The notes: a model not told the origin generated them from the sequence alone. Positions 25,878 to 34,441 are shown, counted from the stretch's first letter. The stretch is 64,000 nt of DNA from Paractinoplanes tereljensis (GCF_016862435.1 NZ_BOMY01000036.1:1-64000); one strand, 5' to 3'. Program-made: numbers and translations.

Positions 25878-27181
25878 TTGAGCAGGCGCTCCGGGAGGTA
25901 CGCGCGGTGCGCGTAGGCCATCTCGTCGTAGAGCTCCTCGGCCACCGCCAGGGTGGGCACCATCGGGTTGGCGGCCAGCGCCCGGATCCCGTCGGCCCGG
26001 TTGCCCTGCCAGGCGGCGTCGGCCGCCAGGTACTGGAACTCGGCCAGCTGCTGGACCAGCCCGCGAACCGCATGCGGCAGCGGTTTCTGCGGCAGCGGGC
26101 GAACGCCCTGCCCGTCGACCGTGCACCACATCTCGACCACGACGTCGTCGTCGAAGCCGGGCAGCGCTCCCCCGACGTTCGGCAGGTTGACCGGCAGCTT
26201 GGCGCTGCGGTCGTTGTAGTACGCGCTCATCACGTCGATCGCGAGTTCGAGCTCGTGAATGCCACCCCGCGAGCGGGTCGGGTCCAGGGTCGGGACCTCG
26301 ACCTGGGTCTGCTCCTCGTAGTGCTGCCAGTACCCGGGCAGCGCGGCCAGCAGGTCCTCGGCCCGGGTGGTGCGGGCGCCCTGCAGCTCGCGCAGCACCT
26401 CCTCGCGGAAGTAGTAGTACTGGAAGTAGTCGGCCGGCACCGAACGCATGGTGACCGCGAGCCGCAGCATCCGCTTGGCGTGCACGGAGAGTGTCGGGTC
26501 GTCCTTCCGGGCTTCCCAGGCCGCGTCGAGCAGCGGCATCAGGTCCTGGCCGTCGTAGGTGTGCTCGTAGGACCAGCAGTTGTGGTTGACCCCGGCCATC
26601 ACGATGTTGGCGCGCGCCGGGTCGAGGCCGGCCGCCCGCAGCACGGTCTTCGGGAAGACGATGGGTCCCTCGCACATCGACCAGATCGTGCGGTCGGTGA
26701 ATCGGGTGACCGCCTGGGACACGATGTTGACCGGGTTGGTGTAGTTGAAGATGACCGCGTTCGGTGCGACCGCGTCCAGGTCGCGGATGATGTCCTCGTA
26801 GATGTGGATCGAGCGCAGGGCCATGAAGAACCCGCCCGGTCCCTGGGTCTCCTGGCCGATCACGCCGTGCTTCAGGGGGATCCGCTCGTCGAGGGCGCGG
26901 GCGGCGAAGTCACCCGGGCGGAAGCTGGCGAGGACGGCGTCGGCGTCGGTCAGTGCGGCCCGCCGGTCGGTGGTCGACGAGATCTTGATGTCCAGGCCGT
27001 CGGCCGCCGCGATCTTCCGGGCGATCGTCTCCACCGCGTGCAGGCGGTCCGGGTTGACGTCCTGGATGACGATCTCGGAGCCGTCGAATTCCTTGCCGTG
27101 CGCCAGGATCGACGCCATGGTGCCGGCGCCACGAGACGACCCGCCGCCGATGTAGACGAGCTTGATGGATGCCACTGTCAT
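25874..27181 (-). CDS. GH4 NAD- and metal-dependent glycosidase
   Basis: A 435-residue cytoplasmic enzyme of the unusual GH4 group, which oxidises C3 with NAD before eliminating the glycosidic bond. Residues 10-20 (YIGGGSSRGAG) bind NAD, N149-PVN is the conserved turn, and Cys170 (SMCEG) and His200 (GVNHNCW) match the metal ligands. Relatives include 6-phospho-beta-glucosidase and ChbF, which cleaves chitobiose-6-phosphate after deacetylation. Next to a sugar kinase and a NagB-like gene, a phosphorylated amino-sugar disaccharide is an attractive substrate. It overlaps the genes on both sides by 4 bases. The sub-specificity is not readable. Confidence 0.9.
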   Translation of the reverse strand: MTVASIKLVYIGGGSSRGAGTMASILAHGKEFDGSEIVIQDVNPDRLHAVETIARKIAAADGLDIKISSTTDRRAALTDADAVLASFRPGDFAARALDERIPLKHGVIGQETQGPGGFFMALRSIHIYEDIIRDLDAVAPNAVIFNYTNPVNIVSQAVTRFTDRTIWSMCEGPIVFPKTVLRAAGLDPARANIVMAGVNHNCWSYEHTYDGQDLMPLLDAAWEARKDDPTLSVHAKRMLRLAVTMRSVPADYFQYYYFREEVLRELQGARTTRAEDLLAALPGYWQHYEEQTQVEVPTLDPTRSRGGIHELELAIDVMSAYYNDRSAKLPVNLPNVGGALPGFDDDVVVEMWCTVDGQGVRPLPQKPLPHAVRGLVQQLAEFQYLAADAAWQGNRADGIRALAANPMVPTLAVAEELYDEMAYAHRAYLPERLLK

Positions 27182-27927
27182 TTCCCTTCAGATGCTGCGC
27201 GGTCGGCGATGAGCGTGGGGTTCTTGCATTCGACGACGATCGTGGCCGGCCAGTCCGATTCGTAGGCTTTAGCAGCTTTAATACGCTGAAAAGCCGAGTT
27301 TTTGTGCGAGCCGCTGACCATCATGATCACCTCGCGGGACAGCGCCGCGATGGTGTCGATGCCGACGGTCACCCCATGGGTGGGGACCATGTCGAGGCTG
27401 GTGAACGACGGGAACGTGCCCATGTTGTCGCGCCGGGTCGCCTCACCCAGCAAAGTGACGTGGGTGCGGGCGTCGCGCGGCGTACCGGGCTGGTTGAACG
27501 CGATGTGCCCGTCCCCCGCCCCGGTCGCCAGCAGGAACAGGTCGATCCCGCCGGCCGCCTCGATGGCCTCGTCGTAGCGTTCCGGCTCGGCCGGGTCGGG
27601 CGCCCAGATCTCGATCTCCTGCCCGAGCGGGGCGACGATCTCGCGCTGCGCGAAACCCAGGCACGAGTACGGCAGCGAGGGGTCCACCCGGCGCAGCCCG
27701 TCGGGCTCGACGTAGTCGTCCATCATGACGACGACCAGCCGGGACAGGTCCACGCCACGGGCGGCGTGCCGGGCCAGGGCCCGGTAGACCGGTGTCGGCG
27801 TACGGCCGCTGGGACAACCGAGCAGGAACGGCCGGCTGTCGATAGCGGCCAGGCGATCGAGGATCGTCGCGGCGACCGTTTCGCCGACCGCGTCGGCGTC
27901 CGGCAGGACGATGGGTTGAAGGGACAC
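27178..27927 (-). CDS. NagB-type glucosamine-6-phosphate deaminase homologue, catalytic Glu replaced by Gln
   Basis: A 249-residue protein of the NagB/6-phosphogluconolactonase fold. CPSGRTPTPVYRAL is the phosphate-binding loop, VVVMMDDYVEP holds the general-base Asp (70/71), and GAGDGHIAFNQPG gives Asp139 and His141. In well-studied NagB the last motif is NEP, with a Glu that assists ring opening; here the codon is CAG (Gln146). The protein may be a slower or altered deaminase or act on another sugar phosphate. It starts at GTG 27927, 4 bases after the permease stop, and overlaps GH4 by 4 bases. No nagA-type deacetylase gene is present in the operon. Confidence 0.85.
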   Translation of the reverse strand: MSLQPIVLPDADAVGETVAATILDRLAAIDSRPFLLGCPSGRTPTPVYRALARHAARGVDLSRLVVVMMDDYVEPDGLRRVDPSLPYSCLGFAQREIVAPLGQEIEIWAPDPAEPERYDEAIEAAGGIDLFLLATGAGDGHIAFNQPGTPRDARTHVTLLGEATRRDNMGTFPSFTSLDMVPTHGVTVGIDTIAALSREVIMMVSGSHKNSAFQRIKAAKAYESDWPATIVVECKNPTLIADRAASEGK

Positions 27928-27931
27928 GACT

Positions 27932-28744
27932 TCACTCCTTGATCGCGCCGGCCAGCATTCCGGAGATGAATTTGCGCTGGAACACGACGTAGAGGGCGAG
28001 GACGGGCGCGGCGACGATCAGGCCGCCGGCGGCCATCAGGTTGATTTGGGTGACGTACTTGCCCTGGAAGACGCCGAGCGCGACGGTCGCCGTCTGGTTG
28101 TCCCCGTGCAGGAACACCAGGGACAGGAAGTAGTCGTTCCAGGTCCACATGAAGCTGAGCAGGATCAGCGTGTAGATGGCCGGCTTGGCCATCGGTGCGG
28201 CCATCGACCGCAGCATCCGCAGCGGTCCGGCGCCGTCCATCTCGGCCGATTCGAAGGCCGAGCGCGGAAGGGCGCGGAAGGCCGCGCGCATCCAGAAAAC
28301 CCCGAAGGGTACGCCCATGCCGAGGTGAATCAGGATGATGCCGGGAATGGTGTTGGTCAGTCCGAACGATCGGAACTGGTAGTACAGCGGGACGATGATC
28401 GCCTCGAGCGAGATCATCATGCCGAGCAGCACGATCGGGAACAGCACCTTGTCGCCCACCACGCCCAGGACGCCGAAGGCGTACCCGCCGAGCAGTCCGA
28501 GCAGCACCTGCCCGGCCACCACGACCACCGCAATGATCATGGAGACCGCCATCGCCCGGGAGAAGTCGGCGTCGCGCCACGCGGTGGCGAAGTTCCCCCA
28601 CGCGAAGTCGCCGACCCCGACCGGCTTGCCGGAGCGGTCCGGGCTGAGCGCGGACAGCAGGAACGACCCGATCGGGAAGAGCACGAGCAGCGCCAGAAAC
28701 GTCAGGACGACGTAGTTCACGACACGTTCCGTCTTGGAGATCAT
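27932..28744 (-). CDS. Sugar ABC transporter permease (MalG type)
   Basis: A 270-residue membrane protein with six predicted segments. The EAA loop is SAEMDGAGPLRMLRSMAAPM, about 75 residues before the C-terminus. The ATG at 28744 gives a normal short cytoplasmic N-terminus (MISKTERVVNYVVLTF). It forms the channel with the 28747 permease, whose stop lies 2 bases upstream. The protein ends in a short charged tail typical of MalG-type subunits (MLAGAIKE). Confidence 0.92.
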   Translation of the reverse strand: MISKTERVVNYVVLTFLALLVLFPIGSFLLSALSPDRSGKPVGVGDFAWGNFATAWRDADFSRAMAVSMIIAVVVVAGQVLLGLLGGYAFGVLGVVGDKVLFPIVLLGMMISLEAIIVPLYYQFRSFGLTNTIPGIILIHLGMGVPFGVFWMRAAFRALPRSAFESAEMDGAGPLRMLRSMAAPMAKPAIYTLILLSFMWTWNDYFLSLVFLHGDNQTATVALGVFQGKYVTQINLMAAGGLIVAAPVLALYVVFQRKFISGMLAGAIKE

Positions 28745-28746
28745 CG

Positions 28747-29652
28747 TCAGTCCCTCTCCGAGATCCGGGTGATGACCACCGCGATGACCAGGCACATGGC
28801 CGCCATCACGACGCCGATCGCGGCCGCCAGCCCGACCTGCGGGTTCTGGAAGGCGGCCTTGTAGAGCGCGACCGCCGGGGTGAGGGTCGACGTCCCCGGA
28901 CCGCCGTGGGTGGTGATCCAGACCAGGTCGAACGTGCGCAACGCGGCGGTGATGGTCAGCGTCAGCGCGACCGCCATCTGCCCACGAAGCCCGGGCAGGG
29001 TGACCGCGAAGAACTCGCGGACCGGGCCGGCGCCGTCCATCCGGGCCGCCTCGTACAGCTCGGGCGCGATGGCCGAGGTGCCGGAGATGAACAGCACCAT
29101 GCAGAACCCGAAGGTCACCCAGGTGCCGATCAGCCCGAGGGCCGGCAGCGCCCAGGTGAAGTCGCCGAGCCAGGTCTTGGCGAACGAGTCGAGGCCGACC
29201 GCTCGCAGGGCCTGGTTGAGCGGACCGTCCGGGGCGTAGATCCGCTTGAAGACCAGGGCGATGACCACTGTCGTCATCACCTGCGGCAGGAAGAAGATCC
29301 AGCGGAAGACCGCCATGCCGGGCTGCTTCGCCCGGGTGAGCAACGCCGCCGACAACAGGCCGAGGGCGATGGGCAGAAGAGCAAAGAAGCCGATCAATAC
29401 GAGTACGTGGCCGAAGGTCGACCGCAGCACCGGGTCGGTCACGAACGAGACGTAGTTGTCGAACCCCACCCAGGTCGACGCGGTGACGCCGTCCCATTTG
29501 AAGAAGGAGTACTGGAACGACTGCGCCAGCGGGACGAGCACGACCAGCGCGTACATGCCGAGCGGCAGGGCCGCGCAACCGAGGCCGACCCACCGCGTCC
29601 GGCGGCGCAACGAGCGGCGCCGGACGACGGTTTTGGTCGCGGAGGTGGACAC
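28747..29652 (-). CDS. Sugar ABC transporter permease (MalF type)
   Basis: A 301-residue membrane protein with an Arg-rich N-terminus and six predicted membrane segments. The EAA loop reads LYEAARMDGAGPVREFFAVT. It follows the binding-protein gene by 1 base, so all three transporter parts are tightly coupled. As in the other two importers in this window, no ATPase subunit is encoded nearby. Confidence 0.92.
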   Translation of the reverse strand: MSTSATKTVVRRRSLRRRTRWVGLGCAALPLGMYALVVLVPLAQSFQYSFFKWDGVTASTWVGFDNYVSFVTDPVLRSTFGHVLVLIGFFALLPIALGLLSAALLTRAKQPGMAVFRWIFFLPQVMTTVVIALVFKRIYAPDGPLNQALRAVGLDSFAKTWLGDFTWALPALGLIGTWVTFGFCMVLFISGTSAIAPELYEAARMDGAGPVREFFAVTLPGLRGQMAVALTLTITAALRTFDLVWITTHGGPGTSTLTPAVALYKAAFQNPQVGLAAAIGVVMAAMCLVIAVVITRISERD

Positions 29653-29653
29653 G

Positions 29654-31000
29654 TCAGCTCTGCTGGGCGAGGAAGGCGTCGCGGTCCTTGTCGACGGCTT
29701 CGGTGAATTTGTCCGGGGTCATCTTGCCGGCCAGCACGAGCTGGAGGTTCGCGCCGATGGTGTCCAGCATGGTCGGGCTGGACCAGTCGAAGTAGGGGAC
29801 GTAGCCGTCGTCGGAGTCGAGCTTGGCGGCGGCCGCCGACTCCCCGGTGAGGCTGAGCGACGAGGCCGGGGCCTTGGCGTCCGGCGACAGCGCCGGCACC
29901 AGACCACGGTCCACCGCGGCCTGACCGGTCTCGGCCGACATCATGTAGTCGAGGAAAGCGGCCGCGACGTCCGGGTGCTTGCTCTTGGCCGAGACCACCA
30001 TGGCACCGGGCGCGGCACCCACGCCGACCGTTCCGCTACCACTGGCCTGCGGCAGCTGCACGTACCCGTAGTGGCCCTGCTGGGCGGCGTTCAGGCCGAG
30101 CGAGCCGGTGTACTCCCAGCGGAAGACACCCTTGCCGCCGACGTAGTTGGCGACCGCGGTCTGGTAGTCGATGCCCTGGTAGTTCTTCGGGTAGTAGCCC
30201 GCGTCGGCCCACTTCTTGACCAGCGTGATCGCCTCGGTCATCCCGACGTCGGCGGCCTTCACCGACGGGGTGTCGTAGATGTAGTCGTTGAGCTTCTTCT
30301 TGTCGGCCAGCAGCGCCTGCACGCCGAGCAGCACCGTGGTCGAGCTGTCCAGGCTGCCGTACTCGAAGGGCACCTCGCCGGCCGCCTTGGCCTTGGCCGC
30401 GGCCGCCTCGAGGTCGGCGAGCGAGGCGGGCGGGTTGATCCCGAGGCTCTTGAGCTTGTCGGCGTTGTAGTACAGACCGATCAGCGACGTACGCGCCATC
30501 GGGGTGGAGAACCAGGAACCCGAGCCCATCGTCTTGAAGTCGGTGCTGAACTGGTTCTGCCGGGCGATCGTGGTCGGGACCTTCTTGTCCCAGCCGTAGG
30601 CCTTGGCGTACGCGTCGAGGTTGACCACCAGGCCGCCCTTGGCCAGCGTGCCGAGCGACTGCCAGCCGTTGTTGGCGGTCGCGATGTCCGGCCCGCCGTC
30701 GTCCTGCAGCTGGAGGTTGAGGGTCGAGTTGAGCTGCCCCCAGTCCTCGGTCGTGCGGTCGATCGTGACGTTCGGGTACTTCTTCTGGAAGTCGGCGATG
30801 ACCTGCTTGATCCACTCGCCTTCGGCGCCGCCCCAGAAGTCGGTGAACTTGAGGGTGACGGTGCCGGCCGCGGCGACATCGGTCGAGACGGTCGAGGGGG
30901 TTTCGGCCTTGTCGGTCGAGCCGCTGCCCGGCGAGCAGGCCGCCAGCATGCTGAAGATCAAACTCGCTGCGACTGCCCCGATTGCTTTATGAACGCGCAT
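29654..31000 (-). CDS. Sugar ABC transporter solute-binding lipoprotein
   Basis: A 448-residue extracellular binding protein. The signal ends in the lipobox SMLAACSPG. The mature part shows family-1 features (TLKFTDFWGGAEGEWIKQVI, GPDIATANNGWQSL, late FLDYMMSAETGQA). It is the first gene of the operon running to the GH3 enzyme and is divergent from the GntR regulator; the 139 bases between them hold the operators. The bound sugar is inferred to be an amino-sugar or beta-glucoside oligomer from the enzymes downstream. Confidence 0.92.
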   Translation of the reverse strand: MRVHKAIGAVAASLIFSMLAACSPGSGSTDKAETPSTVSTDVAAAGTVTLKFTDFWGGAEGEWIKQVIADFQKKYPNVTIDRTTEDWGQLNSTLNLQLQDDGGPDIATANNGWQSLGTLAKGGLVVNLDAYAKAYGWDKKVPTTIARQNQFSTDFKTMGSGSWFSTPMARTSLIGLYYNADKLKSLGINPPASLADLEAAAAKAKAAGEVPFEYGSLDSSTTVLLGVQALLADKKKLNDYIYDTPSVKAADVGMTEAITLVKKWADAGYYPKNYQGIDYQTAVANYVGGKGVFRWEYTGSLGLNAAQQGHYGYVQLPQASGSGTVGVGAAPGAMVVSAKSKHPDVAAAFLDYMMSAETGQAAVDRGLVPALSPDAKAPASSLSLTGESAAAAKLDSDDGYVPYFDWSSPTMLDTIGANLQLVLAGKMTPDKFTEAVDKDRDAFLAQQS

Positions 31001-31068
31001 TTCACACTCCGTTGGGTCGCTTGGGCCGCGTCCGGAGGCCCGTGACTCAGGACACTAAGCGTTCCTAT

Positions 31069-31128
31069 ACCAGTTAGTCCAGTGCTGAACCACAAATCGC
31101 AACTGGTCCAACCATCGAGCTAACTGGT
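31069..31128 (+). promoter_or_regulatory. GntR/DasR-like operator region
   Basis: ACCAGTTAG (31069-31077) and CTAACTGGT (31120-31128) are exact inverted copies. Between them, ACTGGTCCAACCA (31102-31114) resembles the DasR dre site ACTGGTCTAGACCACT but is shortened by one base at the centre. The sites lie between the divergent binding-protein and GntR genes, so one regulator could control both. Confidence 0.65.
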
Positions 31129-31139
31129 ACTCTGCTGGC

Positions 31140-31859
31140 GTGATGACCGGTACCGCTTCGACGCAGGCCTATGAACAGCTGGCGCGCGACCTCACCGTGG
31201 GCCGCTATGCGCCCGGTTCCCGGCTGCCCGGCGAGCGAGAGCTGGCCACCCAACTCGGCGTCAGCCGGGCCACCCTGCGGCTCGCGCTCAGCCGGCTGGA
31301 GTCCGAGGGCATCCTGCAGCGTTCGGCCCAGCGCGGCTGGTTCGTGCCGACCCAGGTCATCGGCGAGCCGCCCAGCACGCTGCAGTCCTTCACCGAGATG
31401 GCCCGGGCCCGCGGCCTGCGCCCGACCGCCCGGGTGATCCGCCAGGAGGTTCGCCCGGCCGGCATGGACGAGGCGGCCAAGCTGCGCATCGCGCCGGCCT
31501 CCCCGGTGGTCGAGGTCGACCGGCTGCGCGGCATGGACGGCACCCCGGTCTGCTTCGACGTGGTCGTCGTCCCGGAAAACCGGGCCGCGGCGCTGGCCAC
31601 CGCCGACCTCACCGACGTCTCGCTCTACGACGTGCTGCGCGAGCGCTGCGGCATCGAGGTGCATCGCAGCGCCTACACGCTGATGGCGGAGAGCGCCGAC
31701 GCCGAGCTGGCCCGGCTGCTCGGCATCGCCGCCGGTGCGCCTGTGCTGGTCGGCGACGAGGTCGCCTACACCTCCGACGGCACCCCGGTGCTGATCGGCC
31801 ACAACAAGTACCGCGGCGACGCGTACCGGTTCGAGGCGGACCTGTTCCGGCGCGCGTGA
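31140..31859 (+). CDS. GntR-family regulator, HutC/UTRA subgroup (DasR-like)
   Basis: A 239-residue regulator. The winged helix covers about 5-72 (YEQLARDLTVGRYAPGSRLP, ELATQLGVSRATLRLALSRL). The UTRA effector domain covers about 95-235 (ASPVVEVDRLRGMDGTPVCF, SADAELARLLGIAAGAPVLV). DasR, of the same subgroup, responds to glucosamine-6-phosphate, which fits the NagB-like gene in the divergent operon. The start is GTG at 31140, immediately followed by an ATG that would serve as well. Operator-like repeats lie directly upstream. The 31873 regulator follows after 13 bases and may be co-transcribed. Confidence 0.93.
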   Translation: MMTGTASTQAYEQLARDLTVGRYAPGSRLPGERELATQLGVSRATLRLALSRLESEGILQRSAQRGWFVPTQVIGEPPSTLQSFTEMARARGLRPTARVIRQEVRPAGMDEAAKLRIAPASPVVEVDRLRGMDGTPVCFDVVVVPENRAAALATADLTDVSLYDVLRERCGIEVHRSAYTLMAESADAELARLLGIAAGAPVLVGDEVAYTSDGTPVLIGHNKYRGDAYRFEADLFRRA

Positions 31860-31872
31860 TTGACTAGCGCCC

Positions 31873-33045
31873 ATGGTCCTGCGCTCGCCCACCTCCGCGG
31901 CCGCGACCCGACCGCCCAACCGCAAGCAGCTGATCATCGAGGCGGCCGGCCAGGTGTTCAGCGAGCGGGGCTATCACGCGGCGTCGATGGAGGAGATCGC
32001 GGCCGGGGTGGGGATCAGCGCGGCCGCGCTCTACCGGCACTTCCCGAACAAGTACGCGCTGTTCGCCGCGTGCGCCGACCTGATGGTGGACCGGCTGGTC
32101 GGGGCGCTCGACGAGGCACCGCCCGACGCCGCCCTGCCCGACATGCTGGCCGCGCTGGTCCGGGTCACCGTCGCGCACCGCGCGTCCGGTGGGCTGTACC
32201 GGTGGGAGGCCCGCTACCTCGAGCGCGCCGACCGCCGGCAACTGCGGACGAAATTCGCGCAGGTGGTGGACCGGGTGGCCGAGAAGGTGCGGCAGGAATA
32301 CCCGCTGGGCGGCGAGCATCTGCGGGCGGTGGCCGCGCTCGGTGCGATCGGCTCGATCACCATGCACCACACCTCGATCGCCCAGCGCCGCATCGAGGAC
32401 CTACTGCTGTCCTCGGCCCTGCGGATGGTCGCCACCGATCCGGGCGCGGCGGCCGGCAGCGCGCGCCTGGTCGAGCTGCCGGCCCTGCCGGTGCCGCGCA
32501 CCCGGCGGGCCGAGATCCTGGCCGCGGCCATCCCGCTGTTCGCCCGGGACGGGTTCGCCAACGTCACCAACGGGCAGATCGCGCAGGCGGTCGGGCTCGC
32601 CCCGTCGGCGATCTACCGGCACTACCCCGGCAAGGTCGACATCCTGGTGGCCGCCTGTCTGCAAGCCGCCGGGCTGCTGGCCCAGGCGGTGGACCGCAGC
32701 CTCGATCAGGCCGCCGACCCGCGCCAGGCGGTGGTCGCGCTGACCGCCGCGTACGTGGCCTACAGCTTCGAGCACAACGCGCTCAACAGCGTGGCCGAGG
32801 CCGAGATCCGGGGTTTGCCGGCCGACCGGCAGCGGCCGCTGATGCTCGCCCAGCGGGAGCACATCGCGGTCTGGGAACAGCAGTTGCGGCTGGCCCGGCC
32901 CGACCTCGACCCGCGCGGCGCCCGGCTGCTGGTGCACGCCGGCTTTGGTGTGGTGGTCGAGGCCGGGCGCGCTCTGCGCTGGCAGAACACCCCCGGCCAC
33001 CGGGACACCGTCACCGCCCTGGTCACCAGCGCCCTGACTGTCTAG
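31873..33045 (+). CDS. Fused double TetR-family regulator
   Basis: A 390-residue protein made of two full TetR units. The first HTH (about 18-65) reads LIIEAAGQVFSERGYHAASM and ISAAALYRHFPNKYALF. The second (about 205-255) reads EILAAAIPLFARDGFANVT and LAPSAIYRHYPGKVDILV. Each is followed by its own helical ligand domain of about 140 residues. One chain could therefore bind DNA like a built-in dimer. It converges with lcp, overlapping it by 4 bases. TetR-type regulators control lcp in Gordonia, so it is a candidate regulator of rubber oxidation. No clear ribosome site precedes the ATG; it may be translated from the GntR message. Confidence 0.88.
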   Translation: MVLRSPTSAAATRPPNRKQLIIEAAGQVFSERGYHAASMEEIAAGVGISAAALYRHFPNKYALFAACADLMVDRLVGALDEAPPDAALPDMLAALVRVTVAHRASGGLYRWEARYLERADRRQLRTKFAQVVDRVAEKVRQEYPLGGEHLRAVAALGAIGSITMHHTSIAQRRIEDLLLSSALRMVATDPGAAAGSARLVELPALPVPRTRRAEILAAAIPLFARDGFANVTNGQIAQAVGLAPSAIYRHYPGKVDILVAACLQAAGLLAQAVDRSLDQAADPRQAVVALTAAYVAYSFEHNALNSVAEAEIRGLPADRQRPLMLAQREHIAVWEQQLRLARPDLDPRGARLLVHAGFGVVVEAGRALRWQNTPGHRDTVTALVTSALTV

Positions 33046-34253
33046 GCGGCCCGGTTCCCGGTCGGAATGGTGATCGGGGTGTAGCTGGGCGAGGTGCCGT
33101 TGTTCAGGAACAGCATCGCCAGGCCGCGGACGAACTGGTCGAACATCGAGAACGTGGTCGGCATGATCGGCGACAAGCCCTCGCGGAACGCGACGTAGGT
33201 CGGCCAGCCGAGCTCGATCACGCTGCGCGAGATCAGGTCGCGGGGCAGCTTCAGCCAGTCGCCGACCTTGTCGCTGAGCAGGTACCGGGCGAACTCGCGC
33301 TGGAAACCCTTGGTGACGCCCAGATCGACCTGCGCCACCAGTCCGAGCAGGACGTCGGCCAGGTTGATGCCCTCCGGGGTGGGCGCCATGATCGGGGTCA
33401 GCACGTAGGCCGACTGCTGTTTCGCGGCGGCCCAGCTGGCTGGGATGAAGTCGTCGCGCACACCCAGCAGGTGCAGCGCGACCTGCCACTGGTGCAGGAA
33501 CGCGTCCTCCTCGGCGGCCGAGATCTTGATGCCCCAGGCCTTCAGCTTGCCGAACACGAAGGTGCCGAGGCTGTGGAAGGTGACCAGGATGTCGCCGTTG
33601 CTGATCGGGATGAAGTCCTGATCGTTGGTGACCGCTCGCCACTGCGGGGACTGCGGCAGCAGGTGACGCACGGCGGCGTGGGTCAGCCGGGTCTTGTTCG
33701 AGGTGACCACGAAATGCCCGGTCGGCAGGAACGCGTCGAGGGCGGCCAGGTCGTACCCGTACGTAAAGGTTTTGGCGGCTCTTGATTGCATTTCGGCGCC
33801 GCCGGCCGACCAGTAGACGTTGCGGGCCTCGCGCGGGATGACCGTGCTCATGATGCCGCTGCCCAGACCGTAGAGCAGGAAAAGGTACATGCTCATCCGC
33901 TTGTTGAACTGGGCGGCGCGGGCCAGTTTGGCCGGATCGGCCCAGGACGGCAGGGTGTTGACCTGCTGGAGGTAGGCGGCGAGGTTGGCGGGCAGTCCGG
34001 CCGGCAGCGGATCGCCGTTGTTGACCCACGCGGCGAACGCGGTGTTGACGGCCGGGATCTGGCCGTTTTCGAGCAGCGAGGCGACCAGCGGGTCGGTGGC
34101 GTCGTCCCAGACGGACCAGGGGTCGGTGATGGTGTCGGTGGCGGCGATCGAGTTGGCGGAGGACCAGGCCCAGGCCTTGGTGGGGTCCGCCACGGTCGCC
34201 AGACCCAGTGCGGCACCGAGTGTGAGGACACGCCGTCGGTTGAGATTTTGCAT
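33042..34253 (-). CDS. lcp: Latex clearing protein, rubber oxygenase (Lcp)
   Basis: A 403-residue secreted b-type haem dioxygenase that cleaves the double bonds of poly(cis-1,4-isoprene) to keto-aldehyde oligomers. It has a twin-arginine signal (NRRRVLTLGAALGLA). Agreement with the Streptomyces Lcp family is extensive: WDDATDPLVASLLENG, GSGIMSTVIPREARNVYWS, KTRLTHAAVRHLLPQSP, DAFLHQWQVALHLLGVRD, MAPTPEGINLADVLL. Arg189 and His227 (TFHSLGTF) are the likeliest haem-pocket residues. Length matches the family. It is divergent from the giant hydrolase and convergent with the double TetR. Rubber-degrading Actinoplanes strains with several lcp genes are known, which fits. Confidence 0.9.
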   Translation of the reverse strand: MQNLNRRRVLTLGAALGLATVADPTKAWAWSSANSIAATDTITDPWSVWDDATDPLVASLLENGQIPAVNTAFAAWVNNGDPLPAGLPANLAAYLQQVNTLPSWADPAKLARAAQFNKRMSMYLFLLYGLGSGIMSTVIPREARNVYWSAGGAEMQSRAAKTFTYGYDLAALDAFLPTGHFVVTSNKTRLTHAAVRHLLPQSPQWRAVTNDQDFIPISNGDILVTFHSLGTFVFGKLKAWGIKISAAEEDAFLHQWQVALHLLGVRDDFIPASWAAAKQQSAYVLTPIMAPTPEGINLADVLLGLVAQVDLGVTKGFQREFARYLLSDKVGDWLKLPRDLISRSVIELGWPTYVAFREGLSPIMPTTFSMFDQFVRGLAMLFLNNGTSPSYTPITIPTGNRAA

Positions 34254-34313
34254 TCGCTTACCTACTTCCTGGTGGGCCGGAAGCCTGTTGAGCAGGTGTC
34301 GATGCGGAAACAG

Positions 34314-34337
34314 CTATGTGATTTCTCATTAACATAG
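34314..34337. promoter_or_regulatory. Possible operator between lcp and the giant hydrolase
   Basis: CTATGT (34314-34319) and ACATAG (34332-34337) form an inverted repeat with 12 bases between, in an AT-richer stretch of the 188-base divergent promoter region. A second small repeat, CCTG-TTGAG-CAGG, lies at 34284-34296. Either could be bound by the double TetR protein. The arms are short, so this is tentative. Confidence 0.35.
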
Positions 34338-34441
34338 TCGTACAGATATCGACGAGCAAGAGTCCCTTGCATGATCATCTGCAACAGCTGTGCAGTCCAT
34401 ATGAAACACCTGGGAAACGACTGATCTTTAGCGTCCCCGGC

